Source: Opitutia bacterium (lineage in GTDB: Bacteria > Verrucomicrobiota > Verrucomicrobiia > Opitutales > Opitutaceae). From it: a stretch of DNA of 64,000 nucleotides. Positions 17,082 through 25,444 of this stretch are shown piece by piece. The notes under the pieces were generated by a model. The model was given only the letters and a program-made list of their open reading frames with translations, did no database searches and was not told the DNA's origin. The position numbers were made by a program, and so were the translations under genes. The DNA is taken from positions 17,007-81,006 of the forward strand of contig CANGCX010000004.1 in NCBI GenBank assembly GCA_947452315.1. Direction: 5' to 3'. Each line of letters begins with the position of its first letter. Position 1 is the first letter of the stretch.

Positions 17082-17981
17082 TCATAGCACAAATCCTAGT
17101 GCCGCCAACCCCGCGTAAGCCGCTAGTAATTTACCAGTATCGCCGAGCAGCGCGATCAACTCAGCAGGTGTCCGGCTCTTGAGCAACCGCCGCGAGTGGC
17201 GCCAAGCCACAGGCGTCAGCACCAGCGGCAACAAACACCAGAGCGAAAATCCGCGTGCCCAAAACACTAACGGAATGCCCCCCGCGACCAAGAGAGAGGC
17301 ATTGAACTGCACTCGGGCAAATCTGAGCCCAAAACGAACCACTAGCGTGCGCTTCCCTGCGACAGCATCAGTCGCTCCGTCGCGATAGTTATTCACGACC
17401 AAAATATTTGCCGCCAACAACCCCACCGGCACCGCCGCTAGCCAAACCTCGATCGTAAGGGCACCCGCCTGCACGAAGTACGTCGCTCCCACCGCCACGA
17501 GTCCGAAAAATATAAATACAAACACATCGCCTAACCCGTTGTAGCCGAGCGGCCACGGCCCACCGGTATAGGCCACCCCACACACGATACTAGCAACTCC
17601 AATTAAAATCAGCCATGGCCCGCCCCATGCAATCAACGCGAGCCCTGCCACAAACGCCGTCACAAAAACTCCGATCATCGCTCGACGCATAACTTCGGGC
17701 CGCACCCAGCCCGCCGCCACGGCTCGCAACGGTCCCACACGTGTCTCCGTATCCGCACCTTTCATGTAATCAAAATAATCGTTGGCGAAATTCGTGCCGA
17801 TTTGGATTAGACCGGCAAACAACAGACAGAGCGTCGCAGCCCAAAAGTCCGCACGACCCACGTGAGCGGCGAGCGCAGTTCCAACCAGGACCGGAGCTAG
17901 CGCCGCCGGTAAGGTCCGCGGCCGCGTTGCACTCAACCAAATCTTTAAAAACGGTGGAGGATTCACAGCGTTCACCCGCAA
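17082..17981 (-). CDS. menA: 1,4-dihydroxy-2-naphthoate polyprenyltransferase
   Basis: UbiA-superfamily membrane enzyme that attaches the polyprenyl tail in menaquinone synthesis. The 299 residues have about nine hydrophobic segments. Both Asp-rich sites are visible: NFANDYFDYMKGADTETRVGP for the prenyl diphosphate, with the following GPLRAV, and NNYRDGATDAVAGKRT for the second. The flanking WLSATRPRTLPAALAPVLVG is typical of MenA. A menaquinone-based respiratory chain is implied. The gene lies 26 bp after the TPR-like membrane protein on the same strand and may share its transcript. Confidence 0.93.
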   Translation of the reverse strand: MRVNAVNPPPFLKIWLSATRPRTLPAALAPVLVGTALAAHVGRADFWAATLCLLFAGLIQIGTNFANDYFDYMKGADTETRVGPLRAVAAGWVRPEVMRRAMIGVFVTAFVAGLALIAWGGPWLILIGVASIVCGVAYTGGPWPLGYNGLGDVFVFIFFGLVAVGATYFVQAGALTIEVWLAAVPVGLLAANILVVNNYRDGATDAVAGKRTLVVRFGLRFARVQFNASLLVAGGIPLVFWARGFSLWCLLPLVLTPVAWRHSRRLLKSRTPAELIALLGDTGKLLAAYAGLAALGFVL

Positions 17982-18007
17982 ACCCTGCGTCTAATCCCTA
18001 GGAGCTG

Positions 18008-18793
18008 TCAAAGGCTGCGTCCAAGCGTCGCCGCCAACTCGGGCCGAAAGGCCTTTTCCGGCGCCACACGTAAAGTCCGCTCCAATTCCCGGATGCGCGC
18101 CAAAACTAAGGGCGCGTCCGCAGCTTCATCATCGCGCGGCAACTGTGGATACAAGGCGCACAACCACGCGTAGGCCTCGGAATTGCGCCCATCTCGCTTC
18201 AAGAGCTCGGCATAAATTCGAGCCGCGTAATAAGGTCCGCCTTTTTCTTCCCACGCCCGCCGATAACTGGCCGCCGCTGCGGCGGTATCACCTAATTTAT
18301 TCAGTTCGATGTGCGCTTGCTCGATCCAAAGGGCGATCGTATCGGACTGCACGCGACGCGCAGCCGCGATCTGCGCTAGCGCAAGACGAGCGTGCTCGAT
18401 CTCGATCACGCGTCGTCGCGTTTCCGATACGGCATCGTAACCGCCCTCGGCGTCGATGCGCCAGACGGGTAAATCGTACGCCAGAATACGGGCCCCATTT
18501 AGCCAAAAATAAAGCGGCCGCGGGTCCACCGCTACCACCGCGCGCAATAAGGTCTGAGTGCCCGGCAAATCCCGTTGCTCCCAACCCGCATACATCCGAA
18601 TCCACAAAAAATCTGCCGCCAAGGCCCTGAACCCTCCGAGCCAACCCAAGAGGGCTCCCGCCCCAGGTGAGGACGACAACGTCGCTCGTTGCGGCGTCGC
18701 CGCCGGATCCGCTGGCCGCATGCGCTCGAGCAAAGCACCCGTCAACGCGAGCGACCCAATTGCGATCAAAAGCGTCCGGAGTCTAGACTTCAC
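18008..18793 (-). CDS. Membrane-anchored TPR-like protein of unknown function
   Basis: About 261 residues when started at GTG 18793 (VKSRLRTLLIAIG), which overlaps the ABC permease stop by 11 bp; a longer frame reaches 18823. A single N-terminal hydrophobic segment acts as an anchor. The rest is mostly helical with degenerate TPR-like pairs (ASYRRAWEEKGGPYYAARIYAELLKRDGR). The stretch LGGFRALAADFLWIRMYAGWEQRD is unusually aromatic. The overlap with an ABC permease suggests it works with that transporter, perhaps as a partner facing the periplasm. No named family is recognised. Confidence 0.7.
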   Translation of the reverse strand: MKSRLRTLLIAIGSLALTGALLERMRPADPAATPQRATLSSSPGAGALLGWLGGFRALAADFLWIRMYAGWEQRDLPGTQTLLRAVVAVDPRPLYFWLNGARILAYDLPVWRIDAEGGYDAVSETRRRVIEIEHARLALAQIAAARRVQSDTIALWIEQAHIELNKLGDTAAAAASYRRAWEEKGGPYYAARIYAELLKRDGRNSEAYAWLCALYPQLPRDDEAADAPLVLARIRELERTLRVAPEKAFRPELAATLGRSL

Positions 18794-19607
18794 GTTCGCG
18801 AAAAGAGCGGACCGCCAGTGCAAGCGCCACCCCTACATAAACGCCAGAATATGCGGTCACTTGCGCCAGCCCGATCCAAGTCCAAGCCCCCTCAGCAGAT
18901 AGCGCAAAGCGTTGAAAATCGGGGAATATCCAATGAATAAGCGTCGCTGGCGCAGTCATCAAAGAGGCGCCGTTACGCTCATAAGCCGCCTGGGCGAGGC
19001 CCTGCAAATGACAGATCACAAAACCCGCTCCGCCAGCCATCACCGCAAAAATCTGCGTCTGCGCAAAACTGGCCGCAAGTAGCGTTCCGGCTGCGAGCAG
19101 CGCAAGTTTCAGCGCGTGCAAATACGCTGCGACCCACAGCATGCCGAAGTTGACGGCGTGCGAGGCCACCCACGCCTCAGGTTGGTCGACTTGTAATTCG
19201 AGTTGCCGTTGTTCTAACACTCCGACGAGCGTCGCCGTCAACAAGCCGCAAAAAGTAAACGCCACAGCCGCTACGCCAAGAAATTTTCCGAGGAGAAATT
19301 CTGTGCGCCACACCGGCTTGGCCAATAATGTGAGCGCCGTGCGGTGTTCGATTTCACTAAAAAACAACTGCGCCGTGAGCGCGATTGTGAGTGCGGCGCC
19401 GAAACCCGCGATCGCCCCGTCGCCGAAATCAGCGATGAATTTTAGCTCTGACACGCCGAAATTAAAATCCCGTAGTCCACGAACCCCGAGTACAAGTCCT
19501 GCAGCGATCAAAACGAGCGAGTGGAGTAATTTTTGACGCAATGCCTCGTGCAGTGTGACGCCGGCGATCAAGCCTACTCGACGCAACGAAAATGGTACGG
19601 TGTTCAT
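18783..19607 (-). CDS. ABC-2-type transporter permease
   Basis: A 274-residue integral membrane protein with about six hydrophobic segments, started at ATG 19607 (MNTVPFSLRRVGLIAGVTLHEALRQK). It overlaps the upstream ATPase stop by 4 bp (ATGA). The N-terminal amphipathic helix before the first membrane segment and the motif GLRDFNFGVSELKFIADFG resemble NosY/ABC-2 permeases. With the ATPase it should form an exporter; the substrate cannot be read from sequence. The longer frame up to 19724 runs inside the ATPase gene and is ignored. Confidence 0.85.
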   Translation of the reverse strand: MNTVPFSLRRVGLIAGVTLHEALRQKLLHSLVLIAAGLVLGVRGLRDFNFGVSELKFIADFGDGAIAGFGAALTIALTAQLFFSEIEHRTALTLLAKPVWRTEFLLGKFLGVAAVAFTFCGLLTATLVGVLEQRQLELQVDQPEAWVASHAVNFGMLWVAAYLHALKLALLAAGTLLAASFAQTQIFAVMAGGAGFVICHLQGLAQAAYERNGASLMTAPATLIHWIFPDFQRFALSAEGAWTWIGLAQVTAYSGVYVGVALALAVRSFREREV

Positions 19608-20476
19608 GACCCGCGTTTCTCCACTTGCTGCCGGTTGCGTTCTACGCGTTCGATAAAAATCTGGTCGAGCCGCGCGGACAGACCACCGATCGCGGCCGCA
19701 GTCTTGCCCCGAGCCGAGAGCCATTGCGCAAGCTCAGCCTGCTCGGCCGCGTTAAGCGTGTCGGTTGAACTTTTACCCTCAGTGGACAACGCCGCAACCG
19801 TGCCGCACGCAAGCAGACAGCCCTTATCGAGGATCGCAACGCGGTCGCAGACGTCCTCAATCTGAGCGAGCAGGTGCGAGGTAATGAGCACCGTTTTACC
19901 ACGCGCCTTAAGTTCTCGAATCAGCTCGGTAATCGCAGCCGCTCCGATTGGATCCACCCCCGCAGTCGGTTCGTCGAGAATCACTAGTTGGGGGTCATGT
20001 ACAAGCGCCTGCGCAAGACCGATGCGTTGCAACATACCCTTCGAGTACGTTCCCACACGACGGTCAGCCGCCTCAGCGAGTCCCACCCAAGCGATCACTT
20101 CGAGGACGCGCGCCGCGAGACTCGCACCGCGCAAACCGCAGATACGACCGTAAAAGGTGACGAGTTCGCGGCCGCTAAGGAACCGATAAAAATTGGGCGC
20201 CTCTGGCAGGTAGCCGACAGCTAGTCGTGCTTCGACGCGCTCACTCGACACACCAAAGATACGGCATGAGCCCGATGTAGGCCGCAGCAAACCGAGAATA
20301 ATTTTGATCGTCGTGCTCTTGCCGGAGCCGTTGGGCCCAAGTAGCCCAAAAATTTCTCCCGGCCTGATCGCGAGGCTGAGATTGTCCACCGCGCGCAACC
20401 GTACGCCGCGCAGCCCCAAGGAGAAATCCTTAGTCAACCCGCTCAAATCGACTGCCGTTGGTATGGCTGAGATCAT
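19604..20476 (-). CDS. ABC transporter ATP-binding protein
   Basis: A 290-residue nucleotide-binding subunit. It shows Walker A GPNGSGKST, the signature YSKGMLQRIGLAQAL (a degenerate S-K-G-M form common in ABC-2/NatA-type ATPases), Walker B LVILDEPTAGVDP and the switch His in LITSHLL. The C-terminal about 70 residues follow the DrrA/NatA pattern and end in a basic tail. It is encoded between acylphosphatase (4-bp overlap) and the permease (4-bp overlap), so the three are surely cotranscribed. Confidence 0.95.
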   Translation of the reverse strand: MISAIPTAVDLSGLTKDFSLGLRGVRLRAVDNLSLAIRPGEIFGLLGPNGSGKSTTIKIILGLLRPTSGSCRIFGVSSERVEARLAVGYLPEAPNFYRFLSGRELVTFYGRICGLRGASLAARVLEVIAWVGLAEAADRRVGTYSKGMLQRIGLAQALVHDPQLVILDEPTAGVDPIGAAAITELIRELKARGKTVLITSHLLAQIEDVCDRVAILDKGCLLACGTVAALSTEGKSSTDTLNAAEQAELAQWLSARGKTAAAIGGLSARLDQIFIERVERNRQQVEKRGS

Positions 20477-20748
20477 TTGATCACAAACCCACTGAACTGA
20501 GCGGGTCGGGTCGATGGGTACCGCTCGACTTTACGCACGTAGCCATGCATGCGCTCACTGACCGCCTGGATAAATGCATCCACGACTTCCAGCCGGCCCT
20601 CGGCCTCGAGTTGCACGCGACCATCGGGCAAGTTTTCCACTAAGCCGGCGACTTCAAATTCGCGGGCAACTTGGAGCGTCGCATAGCGAAAGCCGACCCC
20701 CTGAACTCGCCCGGTAAATATCGCCCGCTCGTGATGCACGTCAGCCAT
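20473..20748 (-). CDS. acyP: Acylphosphatase
   Basis: A 91-residue enzyme that hydrolyses carboxyl-phosphate mixed anhydrides such as acetyl phosphate. The conserved block FTGRVQGVGFRY carries the phosphate-binding Arg, and GLVENLPDGRVQLEAEG carries the catalytic Asn. Length and spacing are typical. It is the first gene of a run with the ABC transporter genes and overlaps the ATPase start by 4 bp, an unusual pairing that may be only shared expression. Confidence 0.95.
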   Translation of the reverse strand: MADVHHERAIFTGRVQGVGFRYATLQVAREFEVAGLVENLPDGRVQLEAEGRLEVVDAFIQAVSERMHGYVRKVERYPSTRPAQFSGFVIK

Positions 20749-20870
20749 GTTGCCAAGAAACTAGCCGTGGCGCTGGATGGCGTTCAATCCGCAAAAATAA
20801 GTCAGATAAGGTCTGATTTAGATTTTAGTTTGCATTCCCATAATCCGCCCGCTCATTTCGAGACAACCTG

Positions 20871-21569
20871 ATGAGTAACTTCAATTCTGACGGCCCCTCG
20901 GGCAACGAGTGGGAAGAGCGCGGCGATCTCGCTTGGAACGAATTCGACTGGGAGCGGTACCTGCGCGAGCAGGACGAATCCATCGGACGTTACCAAAAAT
21001 TTTACGAAGCCTCCATCGACACGCCCGACCGCATCGACGCGGTAGCAGCCCAGATGGGCTGGAGTTTGGAAGATTGGACCGAGGAGGGCGGCGAAATCCC
21101 TGATTCGGATGACGACGAAGAGGACGACGACGAAGAGTTCCCAGACAAGGGTGACGTTTACACGCTGCACAAAAACCCGATTTTTATAGCTACCAAAGCG
21201 ATAACTCACTCCCTACAGCATACTTGGTCACAAGCCGCTGGGGATGCGCATCAACTTCCAGCGTCGGTGTCACTAAACTTACTGACCGCGCTGCATCGCG
21301 GTGAAGACCAAGCCATTCAGGCAATTCACGCCCTAGATTTTGGCGATTACGCGATGGCAATTAGTCTCTTCAAGCGTGCGCTTAACGTACTCAACAGTAC
21401 CTTCGCTTTACTCAATTCTGACGAAGCCGCTCGCCAGCCTGCCGTCGTTGCCTTTCGTGTCTATGCCTTACCTAGGCTGTTTGATTTGCGCGAGATATGG
21501 CTGCGCGTTATCAATGAATGCCGCGAAGAGCTCGAGCGTCCCACTGACCCGGAAGACGACGAAGAGTAA
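20871..21569 (+). CDS. Acidic protein of unknown function
   Basis: 232 residues with no signal peptide or membrane segment. The N-terminal third is Trp/Glu/Asp-rich (EWEERGDLAWNEFDWERYL). Residues about 78-95 form an almost pure Asp/Glu run, and the last dozen residues are acidic again. The C-terminal half looks like a helical bundle (LLTALHRGEDQAIQAIHALDFGDYAMAISLFKRALNVL), possibly a TPR-like pair. I do not recognise a family. The acidic linkers suggest a cytoplasmic binding protein or chaperone-like factor, but this is a guess. It is divergent from acyP and followed by tRNA-Ser. Confidence 0.7.
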   Translation: MSNFNSDGPSGNEWEERGDLAWNEFDWERYLREQDESIGRYQKFYEASIDTPDRIDAVAAQMGWSLEDWTEEGGEIPDSDDDEEDDDEEFPDKGDVYTLHKNPIFIATKAITHSLQHTWSQAAGDAHQLPASVSLNLLTALHRGEDQAIQAIHALDFGDYAMAISLFKRALNVLNSTFALLNSDEAARQPAVVAFRVYALPRLFDLREIWLRVINECREELERPTDPEDDEE

Positions 21570-21660
21570 GAATTTAATACTGTTAGCTCATTAAGATGGG
21601 GACAGCATGAAAAACGCCTTGCCCTTCGATCTACAGCTTCATTGGGTAGCGAACTGCTTC

Positions 21661-21752
<92 letters not shown>

Positions 21753-21774
21753 GTTTAAAAAGATTTATTCCACA

Positions 21775-21804
21775 AAAAAGCCGACTCGTTGGAGTCGGCT
21801 TTTT
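21775..21804. terminator. Bidirectional terminator between tRNA-Ser and the zinc peptidase
   Basis: A 13-bp inverted repeat, AAAAAGCCGACTC at 21775-21787 with GAGTCGGCTTTTT at 21792-21804, around a 4-base loop. The A-run on one side and the T-run on the other let it act on both strands: after tRNA-Ser on plus and after the zinc peptidase on minus. Confidence 0.9.
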
Positions 21805-21830
21805 GCTGAAAAAAAACGACGTAAGACCAA

Positions 21831-22556
21831 TTAGTCGCGGCGCGAATTGAGCAAGTAGAGCAAATACAGCAACGAGCTCACGAAGGCCGCCACGTAGGTC
21901 AGGGCGGCGGCGTTTAGGGTGGCAGTCACCCCAGGCATTTCATCACGGTCCACGATTCCCAGGCCCACGAGCTCAACCTTAGCACGGCGGCTGGCATCAA
22001 ATTCGACAGGCAACGTCACCAATTGAAACACGGTCAATACCGCATAGCACAGGATGGCGATATCAAGTAACATGCCGGAAAGACCGCGCGCCATGAAAAA
22101 GCCCGCAAACATCACAATCGGCAAAGCCCGTGACACAAAGTTAGTCGCTGGCACCAAGGCCATGCGAAAATGCAGCATAGAGTAGCCGATCTTGTGTTGA
22201 ATAGCGTGTCCCGCTTCGTGCGCAGCAACGCCGAGGGCAGCGAGGCTAGTGCCGTTGTAATTTTCTTCAGAAAGCACCAAACGCTTGTTAATCGGATCGT
22301 AGTGATCAGTGAGATGACCTTCTGTGGCCGCAATCTCGACATCAGTGATACCCGCGCGCGCCATGACGGCCTCGGCGGCTTCGCGACCGGTGATACGACC
22401 CCGGGAAGGAATTTGGGCATTTTTGTTATAAACGCTCGAAACGCGAATCTGAGCGTAAACCGAAAAAATCATGACAAGAACGAGTAAGACCATGAAGACC
22501 CAAGACGGCAGGAATGAACTTTTGCCTAGGAGGGCGAGCGTGAGAGGAAGACTCAT
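21831..22556 (-). CDS. Membrane zinc metallopeptidase, YugP-like
   Basis: A 241-residue protein of the Zn_peptidase_2 family. The catalytic HEAGH is in GVAAHEAGHAIQHK, the zinc ligands being the two His and probably a downstream acidic residue. Four to five hydrophobic segments surround it: one N-terminal and the rest after the active site. The family is widespread and poorly characterised, with a likely role in membrane protein quality control. It stands alone between two tRNA genes. Confidence 0.9.
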   Translation of the reverse strand: MSLPLTLALLGKSSFLPSWVFMVLLVLVMIFSVYAQIRVSSVYNKNAQIPSRGRITGREAAEAVMARAGITDVEIAATEGHLTDHYDPINKRLVLSEENYNGTSLAALGVAAHEAGHAIQHKIGYSMLHFRMALVPATNFVSRALPIVMFAGFFMARGLSGMLLDIAILCYAVLTVFQLVTLPVEFDASRRAKVELVGLGIVDRDEMPGVTATLNAAALTYVAAFVSSLLYLLYLLNSRRD

Positions 22557-22753
22557 AGTTGGATTAGGTTGATAAAGATGAGGGTGACTTCGCCAAAATC
22601 GGCGCGATGTGCTATCAACTTACTCAAAACACCTGATTTGCCAGTGAAAAACGACGGATTGGAAACGTCGTGACCTGTTTCTAGACCAACCGCCACACCG
22701 CCATCCACCGCGCTAATGCCTAGCGGAGAGCCGTCGGAAGCAGGCAAAAAAGA
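22557..22753. other. Intergenic region upstream of the zinc peptidase
   Basis: About 200 bp between the peptidase start and the tRNA-Phe terminator. It presumably holds the peptidase promoter. A 64-codon frame on the minus strand fills much of it but has no recognisable product. No RNA gene or repeat is seen. Confidence 0.35.
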
Positions 22754-22784
22754 ACCCCGAAGACTTATTTAAAATCTTCGGGGT
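22754..22784 (-). terminator. Terminator after tRNA-Phe
   Basis: A 10-bp inverted repeat, ACCCCGAAGA at 22754-22763 with TCTTCGGGGT at 22775-22784. In the minus direction it is followed within a few bases by six T residues (the A-run at 22746-22751), as expected for an intrinsic terminator of the tRNA transcript. Confidence 0.85.
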
Positions 22785-22789
22785 CAAAG

Positions 22790-22865
22790 TGGTGGCAAGA
22801 CCCGGAATCGAACCGGGGACACGTTGATTTTCAGTCAACTGCTCTACCAACTGAGCTATCTTGCC
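22790..22865 (-). tRNA. tRNA-Phe(GAA)
   Basis: A 76-nt class I tRNA with acceptor stem GGCAAGA/TCTTGCC, D arm AGCTCAGTTGGTAGAGC, anticodon loop CTGAAAA giving GAA, T arm GGTTCGATTCC and an encoded CCA end (22790-22792). It reads UUU and UUC. Confidence 0.97.
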
Positions 22866-23036
22866 GTCTCTGCGAAGGGCCAGAGCAAAGGGCGCTAACG
22901 GACAGCGTCAACGGGAATTTCAAAACTCATCTTTAATCCTATCCTTCCAGCTTAAGCCGCCGGTGACGTAACCTTAGGGTATAGAACATGGCGCTAGCTT
23001 GCGCCAGACGCAGCGTTGCACAATGAAACTGTTCCA

Positions 23037-24041
23037 ATGACTTCCGCCGCCGAGCTCCGCGCCTTCATCGCGAACCTCCCCAAGACCGAGACTCATCTCC
23101 ATCTTGAAGGCGCGTTGCCCATCGAACTCGCGCGTCGGGTTGATCCCGTCGCGTTCGCCTCACCCCCGCCATATTGGCATCCGGATTACCGCTTCGACGG
23201 CTTCGCGCTGTTTCAAGAGCAGTTTGATTCTTGTTTTTTCAAGTGGTTCGTCTCGCCAGAAAATTATTACGAGAGCTGCCGCCGCGTCTTTGCCAATGTC
23301 GTTGCCCAAAACTGCGTTTATCTAGAGTGCAGTTTTCATCTCGGAACTGCCGAGCGCATCGGCGCGACCCCATTCCGCGAAATCGCCCGCGCGATTCACG
23401 CCGCGAAACCAAGTGGCCTCGAGCTCCGACTCTATCTTGGGATGTTTCGCGATCACTATGCCGGAACGCTCGCGCGTATCGTTGATGATGCCATCACTTG
23501 GGAAGAAATAGCTGGCGTAGATTTGCACGGATTTGAAAGCCCAGAATTTCAACCTTGGAGCGCCGCGGTCTGGTCGCGCGTCCGTGCTCTCGGCAAAACC
23601 ACCAAGGCTCACGCCGGTGAATTCTCACCCGCCTCCGATGTGCGTCGCGCTGTCGAATTCCTCGGGACTCGTCGCGTCCAACACGGTCTCGGAGCACTGC
23701 ATGACCACGCTACGCTCGCCCTACTGCGTGAACGAGACGTCACCCTCGACATGACTCCGATCAGTAACGTCAAACTCCGAGCGGTTCCATCGATGCGCGA
23801 GCACCCGATTCAGCGTTTTCTCGACGCCGGCGTCCGATGTACAGTTAGTACAGACGACCCCATGCTTTTCGGCAATCAGCTCAACGACGACTATTTCGCC
23901 TTAGCCACTGAAGCCGGCCTAAGCCGTGCCACGTTGATCCAAATCGCTCGCAACGGCTTTGAGGTCGCCGACCTGCCCGCCGCCACCAAGCAAAAAATTT
24001 TCGCGCAACTTGCTACAATAGCCACCACCCATGCGGCCTAA
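23037..24041 (+). CDS. add: Adenosine deaminase family protein
   Basis: A 334-residue zinc hydrolase converting adenosine to inosine, or a related purine. The metal and catalytic blocks are complete: THLHLEGALP (two His), KAHAGE (third His and the proton-shuttle Glu), RVQHGLGAL and STDDPMLF (metal Asp plus its neighbour). I chose ATG 23037 over the upstream TTG at 23016. The 3' end overlaps the next deaminase gene by 11 bp. The family also includes adenine and aminodeoxyfutalosine deaminases, so the exact substrate is not settled. Confidence 0.88.
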   Translation: MTSAAELRAFIANLPKTETHLHLEGALPIELARRVDPVAFASPPPYWHPDYRFDGFALFQEQFDSCFFKWFVSPENYYESCRRVFANVVAQNCVYLECSFHLGTAERIGATPFREIARAIHAAKPSGLELRLYLGMFRDHYAGTLARIVDDAITWEEIAGVDLHGFESPEFQPWSAAVWSRVRALGKTTKAHAGEFSPASDVRRAVEFLGTRRVQHGLGALHDHATLALLRERDVTLDMTPISNVKLRAVPSMREHPIQRFLDAGVRCTVSTDDPMLFGNQLNDDYFALATEAGLSRATLIQIARNGFEVADLPAATKQKIFAQLATIATTHAA

Positions 24042-25389
24042 AACCCTCCTTATCAAAAACGCGGCGATCCTCGTCACCATGGACGACGCTCGCCGCGAGC
24101 TCCGCGGCGCCGGCCTCTATATCGAGGATAACCGCATTGTGGCCGTCGGGCCCACCGAGACACTACCTGCTAGTGCCGATCAAATTCTCGACCTTAGTGG
24201 TCACATCGTCCTTCCCGGCCTGATCAACACACATCACCACATGTATCAGAGCCTGACCCGCGCGGTACCCGCCGCGCAGGACGTGGAACTCTTCGGCTGG
24301 CTCGAAACGCTTTATCCGATCTGGGCCCGTCTCACGCCCGAAATGATCCGCGTCTCCGCCCTCACGGCGATGGCCGAACTCATTCTCTCTGGCTGCACTA
24401 CATCCTCTGATCATCTCTATCTCTATCCCAACGGGTCTCGCCTAGATGACACCATCGAATCCGCCGCCCGCATCGGCCTGCGGTTCCACGCTAGTCGGGG
24501 CAGCATGAGCGTCGGGCGTAGCGCGGGCGGCCTCCCACCCGACAGCCTCGTCGAAAAGGAAGCCTCTATTCTCCGTGACACCCAACGGCTCATCGAGACC
24601 TATCACGACGCCTCTCGCTACGCGATGCAGCGCATAGTTGTCGCGCCGTGTTCGCCGTTTTCCGTCAGTCGGGATCTCATGCGCGAATCTGCCGCGCTGG
24701 CTCGTACCCACGGCGTTTCCCTTCATACGCACCTAGCCGAAAACGCCAACGACGTCGCCTACTCGCGCGAAAAATTTAACCGCACGCCCGCCGAATACGC
24801 CGAAGAACTCGGCTGGGTTGGCCGCGACGTCTGGCATGCGCACTGTGTCCAACTCGACGATCACGGCATCGACCTCTTCGCCCGTACCGGCACCGGCGTC
24901 GCGCATTGCCCGTGCTCCAACATGCGCTTGGCTTCCGGCATCGCGCCCATCTGCAAAATGACCAAACGCGGCGTCGCTGTCGGCCTAGGTGTAGATGGAT
25001 CCGCATCCAATGATAGCGCCCATCTTCTCGGTGAAGCCCGCCAAGCCATGCTACTCCAGCGCGTCGGTTTTGGCCCCGCGGCTATGACCGCACGCGACGC
25101 GCTCACGCTCGCAACTCGCGGTGGCGCCGCCGTTTTGAACCGCGACGATATCGGCGTACTCGCCCCCGGTATGGCGGCGGACTTCATCGCCTTTGATTTA
25201 GCGAATCCCAATTTTGCCGGCGCACTCCACGATCCTGTCGCCGCACTGGTCTTTTGTACGCCCGCCCAAGTCGCACTGAGCGTCATCAATGGCCGTATCA
25301 TCGCCCGTCACGGCCAACTCATGACCGTCGATCTCCCTGTCATTATCGAGCAACATAACCAACTCGCGGCTAGGTTACTTAACCACTGA
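24031..25389 (+). CDS. 8-oxoguanine deaminase-like amidohydrolase
   Basis: A 452-residue member of the metal-dependent amidohydrolases (TrzN/AtzB/SsnA group). Metal sites are visible: NTHHHMYQSLTRA, LHTHLAEN, WHAHCV and LGVDGSASND. The stretch AQDVELFGWLETLYPIW closely resembles characterised bacterial 8-oxoguanine deaminases, which turn 8-oxoguanine into urate. Isocytosine or S-triazine deaminases are the main alternatives. The start overlaps the adenosine deaminase gene by 11 bp, so the two likely form a purine salvage/degradation unit. Confidence 0.8.
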   Translation: MRPKTLLIKNAAILVTMDDARRELRGAGLYIEDNRIVAVGPTETLPASADQILDLSGHIVLPGLINTHHHMYQSLTRAVPAAQDVELFGWLETLYPIWARLTPEMIRVSALTAMAELILSGCTTSSDHLYLYPNGSRLDDTIESAARIGLRFHASRGSMSVGRSAGGLPPDSLVEKEASILRDTQRLIETYHDASRYAMQRIVVAPCSPFSVSRDLMRESAALARTHGVSLHTHLAENANDVAYSREKFNRTPAEYAEELGWVGRDVWHAHCVQLDDHGIDLFARTGTGVAHCPCSNMRLASGIAPICKMTKRGVAVGLGVDGSASNDSAHLLGEARQAMLLQRVGFGPAAMTARDALTLATRGGAAVLNRDDIGVLAPGMAADFIAFDLANPNFAGALHDPVAALVFCTPAQVALSVINGRIIARHGQLMTVDLPVIIEQHNQLAARLLNH

Positions 25390-25444
25390 GACTGATCGCG
25401 AAGGTGTCTTTTTGGGGGTGGATTTTTTCCAAGCCTAAAAGCAA

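Noticed and set aside
22553..22747. 64-codon frame upstream of the zinc peptidase
   Set aside because: No motif or ribosome site; it spans the region expected to hold the promoter.
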